From: Motacilla alba alba
Taxonomy: Eukaryota; Chordata; Aves; Passeriformes; Motacillidae
Assembly: GCF_015832195.1 (NCBI RefSeq)
Contig: NC_052020.1
Location: 4,419,254 to 4,483,253, forward strand
Reading direction: 5' to 3'
Length of the DNA stretch: 64,000 bases
Positions 48,513 through 60,560 of the stretch are shown here, one piece after another. Both the position numbers and the translations under genes were made by a program. Under the pieces are notes generated by a model. It was not told where the DNA came from. It was given only the letters and a program-made list of their open reading frames with translations, and did no database searches. Each line of letters begins with the position of its first letter. The first letter of the stretch is position 1.

Positions 48513-49224
48513 TGGCTTGGTTTGAAAAGACAGATGTCTGCCAAGGAAGGCAGGAGCCTCCCCTGAAATGGAAAATGTAAACCCCCTCCCTCTGAATTAC
48601 TACAATTTTGAAATTAAGGGGCTCTCAAGTAAAGAGATGGGAGCAGGAATAACAAGTTCTTTATTAGGAAAATTAAAGTGCACTAATACAAAACAACCCT
48701 ATCAGAGTCAGCAGAGGAGCTGACCCGCTGTGGGTCAGGGTGGTGGCAGCAGTGCCATTCCATGGTGGCTCAGCCCTCCTGCAGGGCCAGCTGTGGCTCT
48801 GCTGGAGCAGGGATCCTGCACAAGGGGGGAGTTTTCCTCTGAAGCTCCAGGGCTGCTGGAGATGGGCCTGCTCTTCCTCTGGGAATGCAGTGGGGAAGAA
48901 AGCTGCTCCTCTGGGAATGCAGGGGAGAAGAAAGCTGCTCTTCCTCTGGGAATGCAGTGGGCAAAGGCTGCTGTGCTGTTCCAGGCTCAGATTGTATCCA
49001 GGTAGGAATGCTTGGCTCCTCCCCTGGGCGGAGCATCTCCCCATGGGATGCTGGAATTTGATCAGCCATGCAGGGACACTCAGTGGCCATGGACAGCAGA
49101 GATCTCCTGGAGGGAGGATTGGTTGTGGGAGAGATAAAGCAAACTGCCCCATGAACAGCAGAGAACTGCCCCAGCTCTGACAGATGGGGACAGAACACAC
49201 ACCCCCAGCCACATCTTGCAGCCA
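48513..49224 (-). mobile_element. Solo LTR, family E (copy 2)
   Basis: On the + strand it runs from TGGCTTGGTTTGAA to CTTGCAGCCA; the ends TGGCT and AGCCA are inverted repeats. On the sense (minus) strand a poly(A) signal AATAAAGA lies at about 48658-48665. ACAAAG occurs at 48506-48511 and 49228-49233, a possible 6-bp duplication offset by 1 and 3 bases, so the boundaries are not settled. It differs from copy 1 by an internal triplication (48871-48970). Confidence 0.87.
48871..48970 (+). repeat. Internal triplication inside LTR-E copy 2
   Basis: CCTCTGGGAATGCAG with flanking GAAGAAAGCTGCTC occurs three times (units of 35, 32 and 33 bp), where LTR-E copy 1 has one unit. It is therefore a private tandem expansion after insertion or a subfamily difference. 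Confidence 0.9.
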
Positions 49225-52200
49225 AAGACAAAGGCATTACCTGTCTTCTGTCAGAGGATTTTAATGGATGCACTTCAGGTTCCAACATCCCAAAACACAG
49301 AGAGAGGTTTTAAAGAGCTGGGTCACTGGAGAGTGCCCAAGCTGGGATGTTGGAGATGTTCCCTGTACGAAGCAACAGTCACAAAGATGGTGAGAAGACA
49401 GTCCTGTGGTTATTATCTCAGACTTAGTGTGGAGAAAAAGTGACATTTTTCTTCACATCCTTTGGGAGAGGAACGTGAGGGTCTCTGCCCCAGCTGTTCC
49501 ATTTCAGGAGAGCAGCAAGGGCTGCAGCAGGATTAAACAGCTGCCTCCTCTGCTCTGACAAAAGAAGACTAATCCATGTATCAGTTACCATTTATCATAT
49601 CCATGTATCATTTCCTGACAGTCTTAAGAACTCCAAAGGTCTTCACGACAGCACAGTGAAACTCAGATATTTAAATGAACCTTGCAAGTTATTTGAACCA
49701 TCTGAAGCGATTACAACAGTTTTTAGTTTATGCCCAACTTGATATCTAATTGTTTTTATGTATTTTCTTTGTGTAGAAGATGAAAGAAAGTACTTAATAT
49801 AACACTTTACTTTTATATCATAACCAATAAAATTAGATCCAAACAATGCTCAAGGTCTGAACTAAATGAGAAAAAAAAATAGTTAGGGACCATTCTTATC
49901 CTGAGTTATTTAACCTATTATAATTCATAGCAAATATTTATAATCCTAATCTTGATGTAAGTTGATAATATCTGAATTTATAAGGTGTCCTACAAAACTG
50001 GTGGGTGCGACTATCTTATTTGAGCAAGATTAGATAAATTAGTTACAGCTCATAATCAGAAAACAACATGGGTTTAAAATTATCCAGAAAGATAGAAGTG
50101 GGTTAGATAATTTCAATTATGATGGTTGCTATAAATTTCCCAATTAAAAAAAAATTAAAAAGTGCAATATACCTACCAAAAAGACCATTGTAAGCTTAGT
50201 CTGGTTTTGAGTCCTTTAAAACACTATAAGATCATAAAACAGATTCTACTTGTTTCTTACAAAAAATAGATACAAAACATTTCTTACAAATCGAGTCTGA
50301 TGGGGAGTGTCTCAATGCACAGAAATCCACACAAATTCCATCAGTCACACTTTTATCCATCTCTAATTCCCTAAAAAGGGACAAGTTAATTCCTTGTGCT
50401 ATTCACTATATTGAAACAAGACTGAAATTTGTAGCGAGAACTCATACAAAGTGTTTAAAAGCATAAAACAAATTGCAGATCAAAGTCACTGCTTGTCTTG
50501 GTATTTGTGTTTCTGGAATTATTGCAAAATGCTATTTCCTGAGCTGGGAAGTTATGTTTTGCACATGCTTTATTCATAGGGCTGAATACTATTTCACAGT
50601 AATTTTCTTCCAGGTTTGAGGAGGTAATGCAAACAGCAGTGAATTTGCAATTATTTTTTTAAGTTGGTATTGGAGCAAAAGATGTAACAAAAGAGACGGT
50701 AAAAAAAAGAGACTGTTAGAAAACTGTTGTAGTATAACCCTGTCAGTTTTAATTCCTTGAATTAAGTTATGCATTGCCCCCCTTTCTCCTGTCTCAGAGC
50801 ACTGCCTGTAATGTATCAGACACTCACTGATTTACAGATTGGTCAATTGGAAATTAATCCTTGACCCAGAGATTCTGCAGCCACGAGGGCACTCCATGGT
50901 TCAGTGAAGTTCCTGCCAAGATTTCTGTGCTATTTATTATTGATGAACATATTCATTAACAATAATGAACATATTAATGATTGTATACCAAAAGGTCTTT
51001 GCAGAAAACCCTGAGAGCTGCAAATGTCAACACCTGGTGAACTTTTATAGCCAATTTATAAACTCTGTGGGCTACAAATGAAACGGTGACATATTTTAAT
51101 CTATAATGAATTAATGGCTGAAACAGTAACTGTTTATATGAAGAATGATTTTATACCATTACAGAATCTCTTGTGCTTGCAGTGTCCCTACCAGGGAGGG
51201 TTCAGCAGCCCAGTTCCTTGCTGGCAGCACTAGATGGAGATAGTGACTCACACAAAGCTTTCTGACAGATGCTTTCCTCTCTGCCAGAGAACAAGGTTTC
51301 TTTTGGTGTGTTCAGTTTATTACAGATTGCACGGTTATTGTTGTTTGTTTGGGGGTTTTTTGGGGGGTTTTTTTTGTTTGTTTCTTTAAGTAGTCATTAC
51401 AAAAAAAGTGAAATAAAATTACTCACGCTTTGAGTAGCTGGCAGGTCTCCCTGAATCTCTTTCACACACACATATGTAAATGCAAATCACGAAACTCTGG
51501 GCAAACTATAAACAAAGTATCAGAATTTTATTTCCAGGTTTAGTATATGTGAAATTTGTTTAGCAACAGTAACACTGATCATATTTTTATTTGACCCATA
51601 AGAAAAATCCCTACCCCTACTCTGTAATTGAGTGTTCTTTTGGAATCCCTGGAAATAAACAAACAAAACAAACAAACAAAAATCTATACCTGCTAGTTTA
51701 CTTTCCCCACACAAAGTCAATATATTGATCTTACCAGGTGTATTTAATTACCTTTACCACAGAGCAGCCTCCCAATTAGCAGCTGGACAAAGCTCTCACA
51801 TGCCAGTCAGGAACAGTGATGGACGTCACTCTTCCCATCCCTTATTTTTGATTTCCCATGAACTTGGTTTGGGTAGAAAAGGGATGCTTTCTACCCATAA
51901 AAGAGAAAAGTCAACAGGGAAAGAGAATTGCCTGTAACTAAACAACTGCTGAGAATGTACTGTGCAGATATTTTGGGTTAAATTTTCAGGAGGGGCTCGT
52001 GATTTAAGGAGGTATATGGCATCAGTGTGAGACAACGTGTAATTAGCAGAAAGGAAGGAGCTATACAGCACAGCCTGCAGATCTGACATGTGTGAATTAT
52101 TAAAAAGTTGGAAGTCAGGTGTGTAGTGAGTCCTTTTATTTAGGCTGCTGTTTAAGACAAAAGCAGCTGGAGTTCTTGTGCTGGTGCACGATCTCCCAAT

Positions 52201-55014
52201 TGTCTGAAAGATGGGACCTCCTGGCAGTGACATTGTTTTGACTTAAAAATCATTTAAACACACTGAACTGGAGTGTGAGCTAATTTCCCAATGGCAATCA
52301 AACTTCAGCTTCTGAATTTGGCTGAACCTAGCTGTGGCTGACTGCAGTCTCTGCAGCCACAATTGTTGGAACAATGCATCCAAAAGGACCCTCTTGCAAA
52401 CATCTGCTCCAGTTAGCTGAGCCCTGGTAGGCTCCTGGCAAATTGCAGTAGCAGGCTGCTGCTGTTGATCACAAACTGGCTGGAATTAATACAGCCTGGC
52501 CTGGTTTGTTTGGATTTCTTTGCACTACTGCACCTTGCAAAGGGAAAAGGAAGTATGAATGCTGTAGAATACTGTACTTCTGCTGTGCTGGTGGAAGCTG
52601 CTCTGACTTTTGTTCAACAACACAAAGATTAATTGGCTTCACCTGAGAGCCCTTTGAGGTGCCCAGCTCTCTGTAAGATGTAAATGAACTCAAATTTGCT
52701 GATTGGTGTGACAGAGAGCGCATCCAAACTGAAAAAAAAATACAGATTTTTTTCTCAAAGCAAGTATGACAGCTCTCAGAGAACATGATGCCATGGTGTG
52801 CAGCTGTCCCACAGGTTTTTTGTGTCTGCTGAAAGGGGAAAAGGAGCAGGGCAGGCTGCTTGAGGGTCACAAGTCAGTGGCTGAGGTTAGTTATACACTT
52901 GGAACTCCCTGATAATCATTCACCAAAATTAACATGACTTACAGCTGGAATTAAGGAACATCTGTAATTTAGATGGTCTCCAGCTGAATCCATCTCAGTA
53001 TTCATGCTTCAATCAGGATTATGAGATTTTCTGGCTATTTTGGTAATGAGAAGGCTCCTGCCAGTCTTAATGTATTTTTTTTTTGGGGTCTTGTTTTCTT
53101 TAAGACGAGCTATCACTGCTGACATCTAACCTGAACAACAAATACCTAAGCATACCTGATTATGTGACAGGGACCAAAGAAGGTCCTACTCAGGGGGAGG
53201 GAGAATTTCTGTTTATAGCTTGTGATACATACAGGAAAAAATCCAAAATATCCTTCTGGAGCCTTTTGCTACTGGTTTATTTCCATCTTCAGTTTCTGAC
53301 AAATGAACAAGAACAACCACAAAATACCAGCTGGGCTTTTCTCCTAGTTCTGTTTTTTCCAATGGCTCACTCATTTTTCATGTCATTAGACTCTTTATTA
53401 CCAAAAAAGTAGTTGCAGATTAAATAGTTTGGGAGAAACAAATAAATACCTATATTCAGCTATTGCTCTAGACTGAGTGGCTCCTTATAGTGAAGCAACT
53501 ACAGTATATTTATAATTCTCAGTGGCTTTGCAGTATCAGAGTCCCTGTTAGAGTAGGTAGCTTTGTTTGTCTGGTATTTTTTAGCTTGTTTCTGAATCCT
53601 GGCTGTTCCTGATGCACTCACAGTACCTTGCTTTACTTCCTTTCCCAAGAAGAAGGGGTAATTACATGCAATTTCTCTTCCTGGAAATAATAAACTTCCA
53701 CCATCTGTGCTGGGTGTGTATATTCACAACAACCAGAGGAAAGGGGGGATAAAAGACAATTAAAGAGTCCATGATAGGATCTGAAGAGTATCAGGGTAGC
53801 CACGTGCTTCAGACCTGATTTTGCTGACAGTAGAATGAATTTCAGAGCATTGCTTTTCCCTTGGTAATTTGAGTTTAAGGACTCTGAATAAGACACAGAT
53901 ATGACTTTTTGGTATGACGAATCCTTAAAACCTTAAAAAAAGCTCTGCTTCTTTTCCATATTTTCTAAGAAAGCTCCACTTACACAGGGACAGGACCATG
54001 AATTTCTTCTTGTGTGGAGAGCCAAATATGAAATAAAGGATTAAATCTTAAGGTTTGAAAAGGGACCTTTTTTCTTCTATTAAAAAACCAACTATATTCT
54101 TTCAAGTGTTGCGATGAAGTGCAAGATCCAGTGCAGGATATAATTTGAATACAGTACTGTTTATCAGTATCACTCAAATTATAATATAACCTCATATAAT
54201 TACTAAATATAATATAATCATTAAATATAATATATTAGAATCACTTTGGGGAACCTAAAGCAGCCCAATCAGCATGTCTGTAATAAACATGCATGAAAGA
54301 TTTAACAGATTAGGACTTGTTATTGCCAAGGACTGAATCTTTTCTGCAGTTACTCACGTTGCACATGGCAATACACATTATTTCTGTGTCTTTAGATTCT
54401 TTATGCTTTAATACAGACTAAAGTTTTCAAACCTTGGTATTTAAAATTGCACTCTGAATTCTGTAAGAGAAGAATAATCAGATTTTCAAAGACTCTTTAC
54501 TGAGGAGCCTGGAAGTCAGCAGAACTGTCCCTTTTTGTATTAGGCTTGAAAAGATAGACTTTATCTTAAGAAAACTAAATTAAATAAAACCAAATTGTTG
54601 AAATTATATATGTTACATCTAATACTTATAAAAAACCAGAAATTTCATGAAAACTGATGGGAAATAATACTTCCATTTGCAAGCCATAGAATTTTCCACA
54701 TATCTGGTGTTATACTGTTCATAAATGTTTCTCAATATCTCCAATATGGACTTTATGTGTAGGGGTTAATGGAGAAGGAAAGAAAAAAAAATCCTTTACC
54801 TTTTACATGTAAAGAAAACCTTTAGGAGGGGTCATCTGAGATTCTCCTTTGTCTTCTTGCCACAGGAGCACCATGCTGCAGAGAGTTTAACCTGGTCTTG
54901 CTTGCAGATGATCTCCAGTTAAGCAGCTGCTGATAGTGACCAATATTTAAGGGTTAAATGCAGTGGGGAGTGGGGCAGGAATGGGCAGTGTGTAGGGATG
55001 AGGTCAAGGCTTAT
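49225..55014. other. Long unique AT-rich stretch, no gene seen
   Basis: 5.8 kb with only simple-sequence features (G/T-rich low complexity at 51340-51386, (AAAC)n at about 51656-51680). Open frames of 133-135 codons on the minus strand (51826-52233 and 52469-52870) have no recognised motif. Confidence 0.5.
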
Positions 55015-55124
55015 GCCCTTGCAAACGTTTGACTGTGGGAATGTTTCATAAGGAGATTCTTCCAACTCTGGAATAAAAACAAATGGACTTAAAAAAACAC
55101 ATTGCTTAGTGATTAAAAAAAAAA
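55015..55124 (+). repeat. 110-bp direct duplication, copy 1
   Basis: Begins GCCCTTGCAAACGTTTGACT and ends with ATTGCTTAGTGATT plus an A-run. About 90% identical to 57562-57670 (about 10 differences counted), same orientation, 2.5 kb apart. It includes GAATAAAAACAAATGGACTT. I do not recognise the family. Confidence 0.93.
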
Positions 55125-56849
55125 TTCTATGTACAGATTTGTGCAGCACGAGAGAAGGATCTGCATGCCCAAGGGAGCAGCAGGGACAGGAACAGGCTAA
55201 GGGCCCAAAGGAAATCCATGAGAAACAAGGGCACAACAGCAGAGCCAACACTGGCAGCTGTAAATGTGAACAGAGGACTGCAACCCTAAAAAATCCCCAC
55301 TCCTCCAGCCAGGGTTAAATTCCCATCCATCCAATGCCTGCAAACCCTGCAATAACACCAAAGGCACTGCCCACATTCTCACCTGTGCTAGCAGGTGCTC
55401 TACAAGCCTCCTTCACCAACCATACAGTCCCACACAGTGTCCTTTACAGCACAAAAACACAATTACTCACAGCCAAAACTTCAAATACCCTACATTTTCA
55501 GAAAGTAGATAATATATACCCTTACTGAAATATTTGCAGAGCTGAAAAAGCTGACAGAATGTTCTTAACCTCAGTGCAGCCAGATTCTGAAACATGGACT
55601 TCAAGAACAAAATTTTTAAAAAAATTAAATAAAAACATATATAATACACATATTATATACTAGATTATATAAATATATATAATATATAATACATTTTAAT
55701 CTATAAATATATTATTCTAGCTGGAAGTAGAACCACTGCTCTGCATTTAAAACTGTTGTAAAAAGTCAGGTGTAGTTCTGTGAAATGATGATAAGGGGGT
55801 TCTTTTAATTTGTGTTATATAATTTTTTTAATTTTTTAATATACTGGCACAGTAATAATTTCAATTATTTCAATTCAATCATTTCAATTCAAAAATTTCA
55901 AAAGGCATAAAGGCATGTGAGTTACAGTTGGGCTGTGTCCCTGATAAATCACATGAGCAACTACTGCCAGATCCCTCTCAATTTAAAAAAAAAAAAAAGG
56001 TAAAGAGGAACAAAAACTTTAACTTATACTATTTATCATACTAATATTCAAAGCTCTCCAGCTCAGGCCTAATAAATGGCTTTTAAAATTTATCCTCTCA
56101 GCTCAGGCTCAGACTGCATTGCTGAAACACAGAATTCCAGCCCCTGAAGATCTAATGCACTGATCTAATGCACTGTGCCTGCCCTATTACAGATGATTAT
56201 AAATTACACAAGGCCTTGTGTTGCTATAATTTTCTGGAGATTGCTTCTTAAAGGCAGAGGGTGAAAAAAAAAAAAAAAGAAAAACAAACCAGGAAAGGAG
56301 CGTAAACTACCATTTCTTCTCTCTATGCTGGATTTAGCTCAGTCAGAAATACAAATTTGGAGCCATAACCACTGCAAACCATTTATTTACTCTCGTATTT
56401 GAAATTTACACCATGAGGAAGCAGAAGCAAGCTTATTTTTTAACATAAAATTACAAGAGGGGGTGGCTTCTGTGCTACTCACTCTTGGGGGGAGTTGGCA
56501 ATTTTTCTGCAATATCTATATTCCAGAATATAACAGTGTATTCCCTATATTGTAATACATGGAATATGTTACAATATTACAATATATGACAATATATTCC
56601 ATATATTACAGACATATGAAATGAGGAAAAATATTCCCTTCCTTTAAATAGATGAGAAATTCATTATGGACTATGAAATACTATTATGTGACAGCAGTGT
56701 CATGCAAATATGCAGTTTAGAAAAATGAAAAAGCTAGAAAATTTGTATTCTGAATGGTTACGTACTTTATTTTCGTTGGGTAAATCATTTGCAGGTTTAG
56801 AGTGTGTTTGAAAATTAATAGCAATGTTCTTTTGTGTCATTTTATGCAG
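55125..56849. other. Mixed sequence; C-rich strand then AT-rich arrays
   Basis: 55260-55500 is C- and A-rich and G-poor, more mildly than the block at 39961. 55633-55715 and 56505-56600 are AT-rich simple sequence, and there are A-runs at about 55984 and 56266. No gene seen. Confidence 0.5.
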
Positions 56850-57420
56850 TCCCAGAGACCAAAGGAGCCTCAGGAATTAATTGCAGCCTTCTAATAAACA
56901 CAATGGTGTAATGACGTATTTAACATTACCGCTTTTTGTTTGATTCCAAATAAATTGCCAATTTTTTTTTCTGCTGTGATACTAAAACAATTACCGTCCT
57001 GAAAAAAGGATAATTAATCTACAATTTTTTCACATTAGATCATATATCCCTAAAGAGTGCCCACAGATTTGATGGTCTTCAGCTGCTGTGTATTTATTTT
57101 TCATTTTTGCTGGTGGCGCACCGCCCCATCAGCGCTGACATTTAAATGAGTGAGTATTCAACACAAATGTGATCGTTTGTGGAGCATCCAACGTGGCACC
57201 ATACTGAGATGATTGCTTCTGGGAGCCATCCATGGCTTCCCGAATAGGGGGGAAAAGCCAGGCAAAATTTTATCAATTTACATTTTTCTGTGATTAATTT
57301 TTATGCAAATAAGGGCCCGACCGTGCTCCCATCTCACCTGAATCATGCGGATCATCAAAGACAAATTGAGCATCACTTATTTAAAAAATAGGCTTTAAAC
57401 TACTCTACAGCTGTGTTGGA
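56850..57420. promoter_or_regulatory. Candidate conserved noncoding element (enhancer-like)
   Basis: This stretch is free of recognisable repeats and dense in developmental transcription-factor cores: TAATTA/ATTAAT homeodomain sites (AGGATAATTAATCT, GTGATTAATTTTT), an exact POU octamer ATGCAAAT (57303-57310), and a near-palindrome GGGAGCCATCCATGGCTTCCC (about 57221-57241). Such clustering is typical of conserved noncoding elements around developmental genes. Conservation itself cannot be judged from one sequence. Confidence 0.4.
57303..57310 (+). promoter_or_regulatory. POU octamer site
   Basis: Exact ATGCAAAT within TTTTTATGCAAATAAGG, the OCT-family consensus, inside the candidate conserved element. 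Confidence 0.4.
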
Positions 57421-57561
57421 AAATGCTAAGAGTGGGGCATGAACTTTTCTAATGTAACAGGAATAGATAAGAAAATGCTTCTCTTTGCATTTTTGTCCAC
57501 ACTCTGATAAACATGAGTCTTAACAAAATCCTAAAAATTGTCTTTGTTTTATATTCCTCGT

Positions 57562-57670
57562 GCCCTTGTAAACGTTTGACTGTGGGATTGCTTCATAAGG
57601 AGATTCTTCCAATTTTGAAATAAAAACAAATGGACTTACAAAACCCCATTGCTTAGTGATGAAAAAAAAT
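57562..57670 (+). repeat. 110-bp direct duplication, copy 2
   Basis: Begins GCCCTTGTAAACGTTTGACT and shares CATAAGGAGATTCTTCCAA and ATAAAAACAAATGGACTTA with 55015-55124. Both copies end in an A-rich run, suggesting either retroposition of a short RNA or an LTR 3' end, but neither has LTR-like ends. Confidence 0.93.
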
Positions 57671-58515
57671 TATACTGGTTAGCATACTCAAAGTACAAAT
57701 TATATTTTCATTTTACATACAATTCAAGAAATCATCTGGTGGTATACTGCAGTGGTAAGGGCCTTACATAAACAATCTTCTAATGCTAAAGCTGTTAAGA
57801 CACACAAAAAAAGTAAGTTCTGCCTACAAATAAACATATTCTGTACATTATTGTACATATTTATGTGTATCTACAGAATAAAATTGCATAAAACTGGATA
57901 TTTAGACTGTTAAACAACAGGCTTTGAAAAGAAATTTGGGATGAAGAGGTTACACGGATGTGCTTTTTGATACTAATTATTAATACTAATATTGAAGTAT
58001 ATATGTGTGAAGAGCTATTCTTACTTACTTTTTAAAAAATTATATTTCTCCTCTTTTGGGAGAGGGACAAAAGTGTTTCTTTATGGCATTAAGGAACGAG
58101 GCAATGCTGTCAGCCAGAGCTGTAATTTTTACAGCTGTAGGATTGCTAGCACTCAGCAATATGAACACTGGTGCCTCTAATTTTCACTTGAAATTTGAAT
58201 CCAGGTGTAAGAACACATTCTCACGAAAAGCATTCTCTTATAAGGAAGCTGAATTTTGAAAAGGCAGTTTTCCCTTCAGAACCGTGCTCTGAAAACTGTA
58301 ATATGTAATGTCAGTTCAGAGACTCGTTTTACAAGGCTTTCCACAAATCCATATCCCCAAAGCCAATCTCAGAGGAGTAAATGTGATGTGTAATAGAGAA
58401 AAGACAGTCTTTATCAGTCAGAGCTGGAAAAACAGAGGCACTGTGGCACGGGAGCAGAGACGGCCCCTATGAATTGCACACATTAAAGCTGTGATTTTAC
58501 AGGTCTGATTAACCC
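57671..58515. other. Unique sequence, no gene seen
   Basis: No recognised element. The segment from about 58430 onward is repeat-free and may belong with the palindrome at 58516. Confidence 0.5.
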
Positions 58516-58547
58516 GCAGCTTAATGAGCTCCTTTTCATTAAGCTGC
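58516..58547. promoter_or_regulatory. Perfect inverted repeat with paired homeodomain cores
   Basis: GCAGCTTAATGA, 8-nt spacer GCTCCTTT, TCATTAAGCTGC: 12-bp arms with no mismatch. Each arm contains a TAATGA/TCATTA homeodomain-type core and an AGCT, so it could bind a dimer or two homeodomain proteins head to head. LTR-C begins 83 bp downstream. Regulatory role inferred only. Confidence 0.5.
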
Positions 58548-58630
58548 ACAGCTGAATGTGTGTTACTGCACACCCAAATGGAATATGTGTTTGCAGACCG
58601 GACCGATTCCATGCTCAGCCCTTCCTCTGG

Positions 58631-59141
58631 TGTGGGAATCGGAAAAGCACAAACTTCCACAGACCCTGAAGAGCTGGATCTGTAGATGTAAAAATACAAC
58701 ACGCAGACAAAAGGCAGAAAAATCATTAACTTATGTTTCTATAGTTGTCAGTGAGAACATGCCTTAAGTAAGTGAGAAACTGTCTGGGCAAGATGGTGAA
58801 GGGTTTATAGTGCAGGAATGTGATTGCATGGAGTAGGCTGGGAGTTGAGAAGTTACAATATGTGTGCCTGAGAGTTAAAAGCTCATTGGACAAAAGTGTC
58901 TGCAGTGCAGCAGAATTAAGTAAAGGTGATAGATTAGAAAAGTAAAATCAACCCTGTAGCTGCTATCTATTAAGTTAGAAAGTTCTGCATTGCCTTGTAA
59001 CAAAGATCTTGGGACTACTCTGAGCTGTGGCCCAGTTCTTGCTCCTCTAAAATCTCACAGCCTCTGAGACTGATGTTTATCTGAGCAATAAATCATTCTT
59101 AACTTAAAAATAATCCCATCCCTTCATTACTGACAGCCACA
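58631..59141 (+). mobile_element. Solo LTR, family C (copy 2)
   Basis: Starts TGTGGGAATCGGAAAAGCAC and aligns throughout with 13156-13683. The end near 59141 (CAGCCACA) would mirror the TGTGG start. CTCTGG precedes the start (58625-58630) and recurs at 59148-59153, so a target-site duplication may place the true end at 59147 instead. Both family C copies point the same way. Confidence 0.88.
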
Positions 59142-59439
59142 ATGATTCTCTGGAGTGTTTCATGCTAAACCACAACACCTGTGCTCACAACTGCAGCAAA
59201 GCCACCAAGGATCCCCACGCTGGTCCCAGCAAACCCAGAGGTCTGTCTGGTCTCCAGCCTCCAGCCAAGACCTCCTAAATATCTCAGACATGTATAACCC
59301 GTAGGGTTTGATGTCTACAAATGTCTATAAATTCATTCCTCTTCTCCCCCAGTTGTGATTTTTGAGATGAACTGTACTGTGGCAAGTTTGGGGATACCCA
59401 ACAGCTTGACTACACAAGTGATACAATTCATCTATTCAG
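59142..59439. other. Unique sequence before the poly(A) run
   Basis: No open frame or repeat recognised. No AATAAA lies in the 40 bases before the A-run, so a processed pseudogene is not supported. Confidence 0.45.

Positions 59440-59482
<43 letters not shown>
59440..59482 (+). repeat. Uninterrupted A43 homopolymer
   Basis: 43 consecutive A residues, the longest homopolymer in the window. It may be a young retroposon tail or simple slippage. Confidence 0.97.
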
Positions 59483-59484
<2 letters not shown>

Positions 59485-60359
59485 GAAACCTAAAGTGAAG
59501 CCAGTTAATTATTAAAAAAACACCAAACTGATATTTTCCTCAAAAAATGGTGTGGATGAAAATCAATTTATAAAGAGAGCAAAACATGTTTAAAATATTA
59601 CTAGATCAATTGACTGATTTAGAACCCTCCTAAATGGAACCAAGGTTAAAATAGTTACTATTGACCGTCTTTCCACAAGCTTTTGCATCTTCTGTAGAAA
59701 ATACCCTCTATGATTGCATTAATACAGAAATACAATAGAAGTATCAAGCCCTCCTCTATATGACAGGTTTCCATATATTACTCTGTCACAGATATCCATA
59801 TAATTTTTTTATAAGCTGCAGTCTTCACGTCCTACTGGAGCAGTTCTGCTGTTATAATAGGTAATACATAAAAAACTACTATGTAACAGCTTCCAGCGAG
59901 GATTCTGAATCAACTGAAAAGGTTGAAAGTGATATTCTGGTGTTTAACTCCAAATAATTACCACAGTCTTATGGGATTTGAGAGGCATAAAGAGATTATT
60001 TTACAAGCCGTGGGCACACATTTGAGGATGGAAAATATCTGTTGTTTAATAGCACGTGATCACCCAGGACAGGTTTCAGGGCAAGGAGTGAATGATTTAG
60101 AAAATATGATGCATGTGAATCACCCCTCCACAAAAACCACGAGCTGTGGGGCTTCCCTTGCCATACAAATGCAAACAGTTCCGAAACCCAACAAAAATCA
60201 GCATTTCTACAAAATAAATGCCTGTATTCACAGTTACAGCAACATGTGGAGAATATTTGGAAGGAAAAAAATCTTGTCAGCCTAATGATTTCAGCCTTTA
60301 AAGAAAGTCTGCATGCATCATTAAATTCAAACATTTAAACCAAGCAAAATGCATGTGTG

Positions 60360-60560
60360 AAAAAGCTATTATACGTGCATACATAAATTTATGTATATAT
60401 CCATATATACACACATATTCACACATTTATACGTGCATATATATATAACATATATATATATTCACACATATATATATTCACACACATATATACATATGTA
60501 TACACATATATACATAGATATACACACATATTAAAATAAATAAATAAATAAAAACACACA
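60360..60560. repeat. (CATATA)n-type array and (AAAT)n
   Basis: Degenerate ACACATATATACATA repeats followed by AAATAAATAAATAAATA. Confidence 0.93.

Noticed and set aside
59142..59482. Processed pseudogene ending in the A43 run
   Set aside because: No coding similarity, no AATAAA in the usual position and no flanking direct repeat found.
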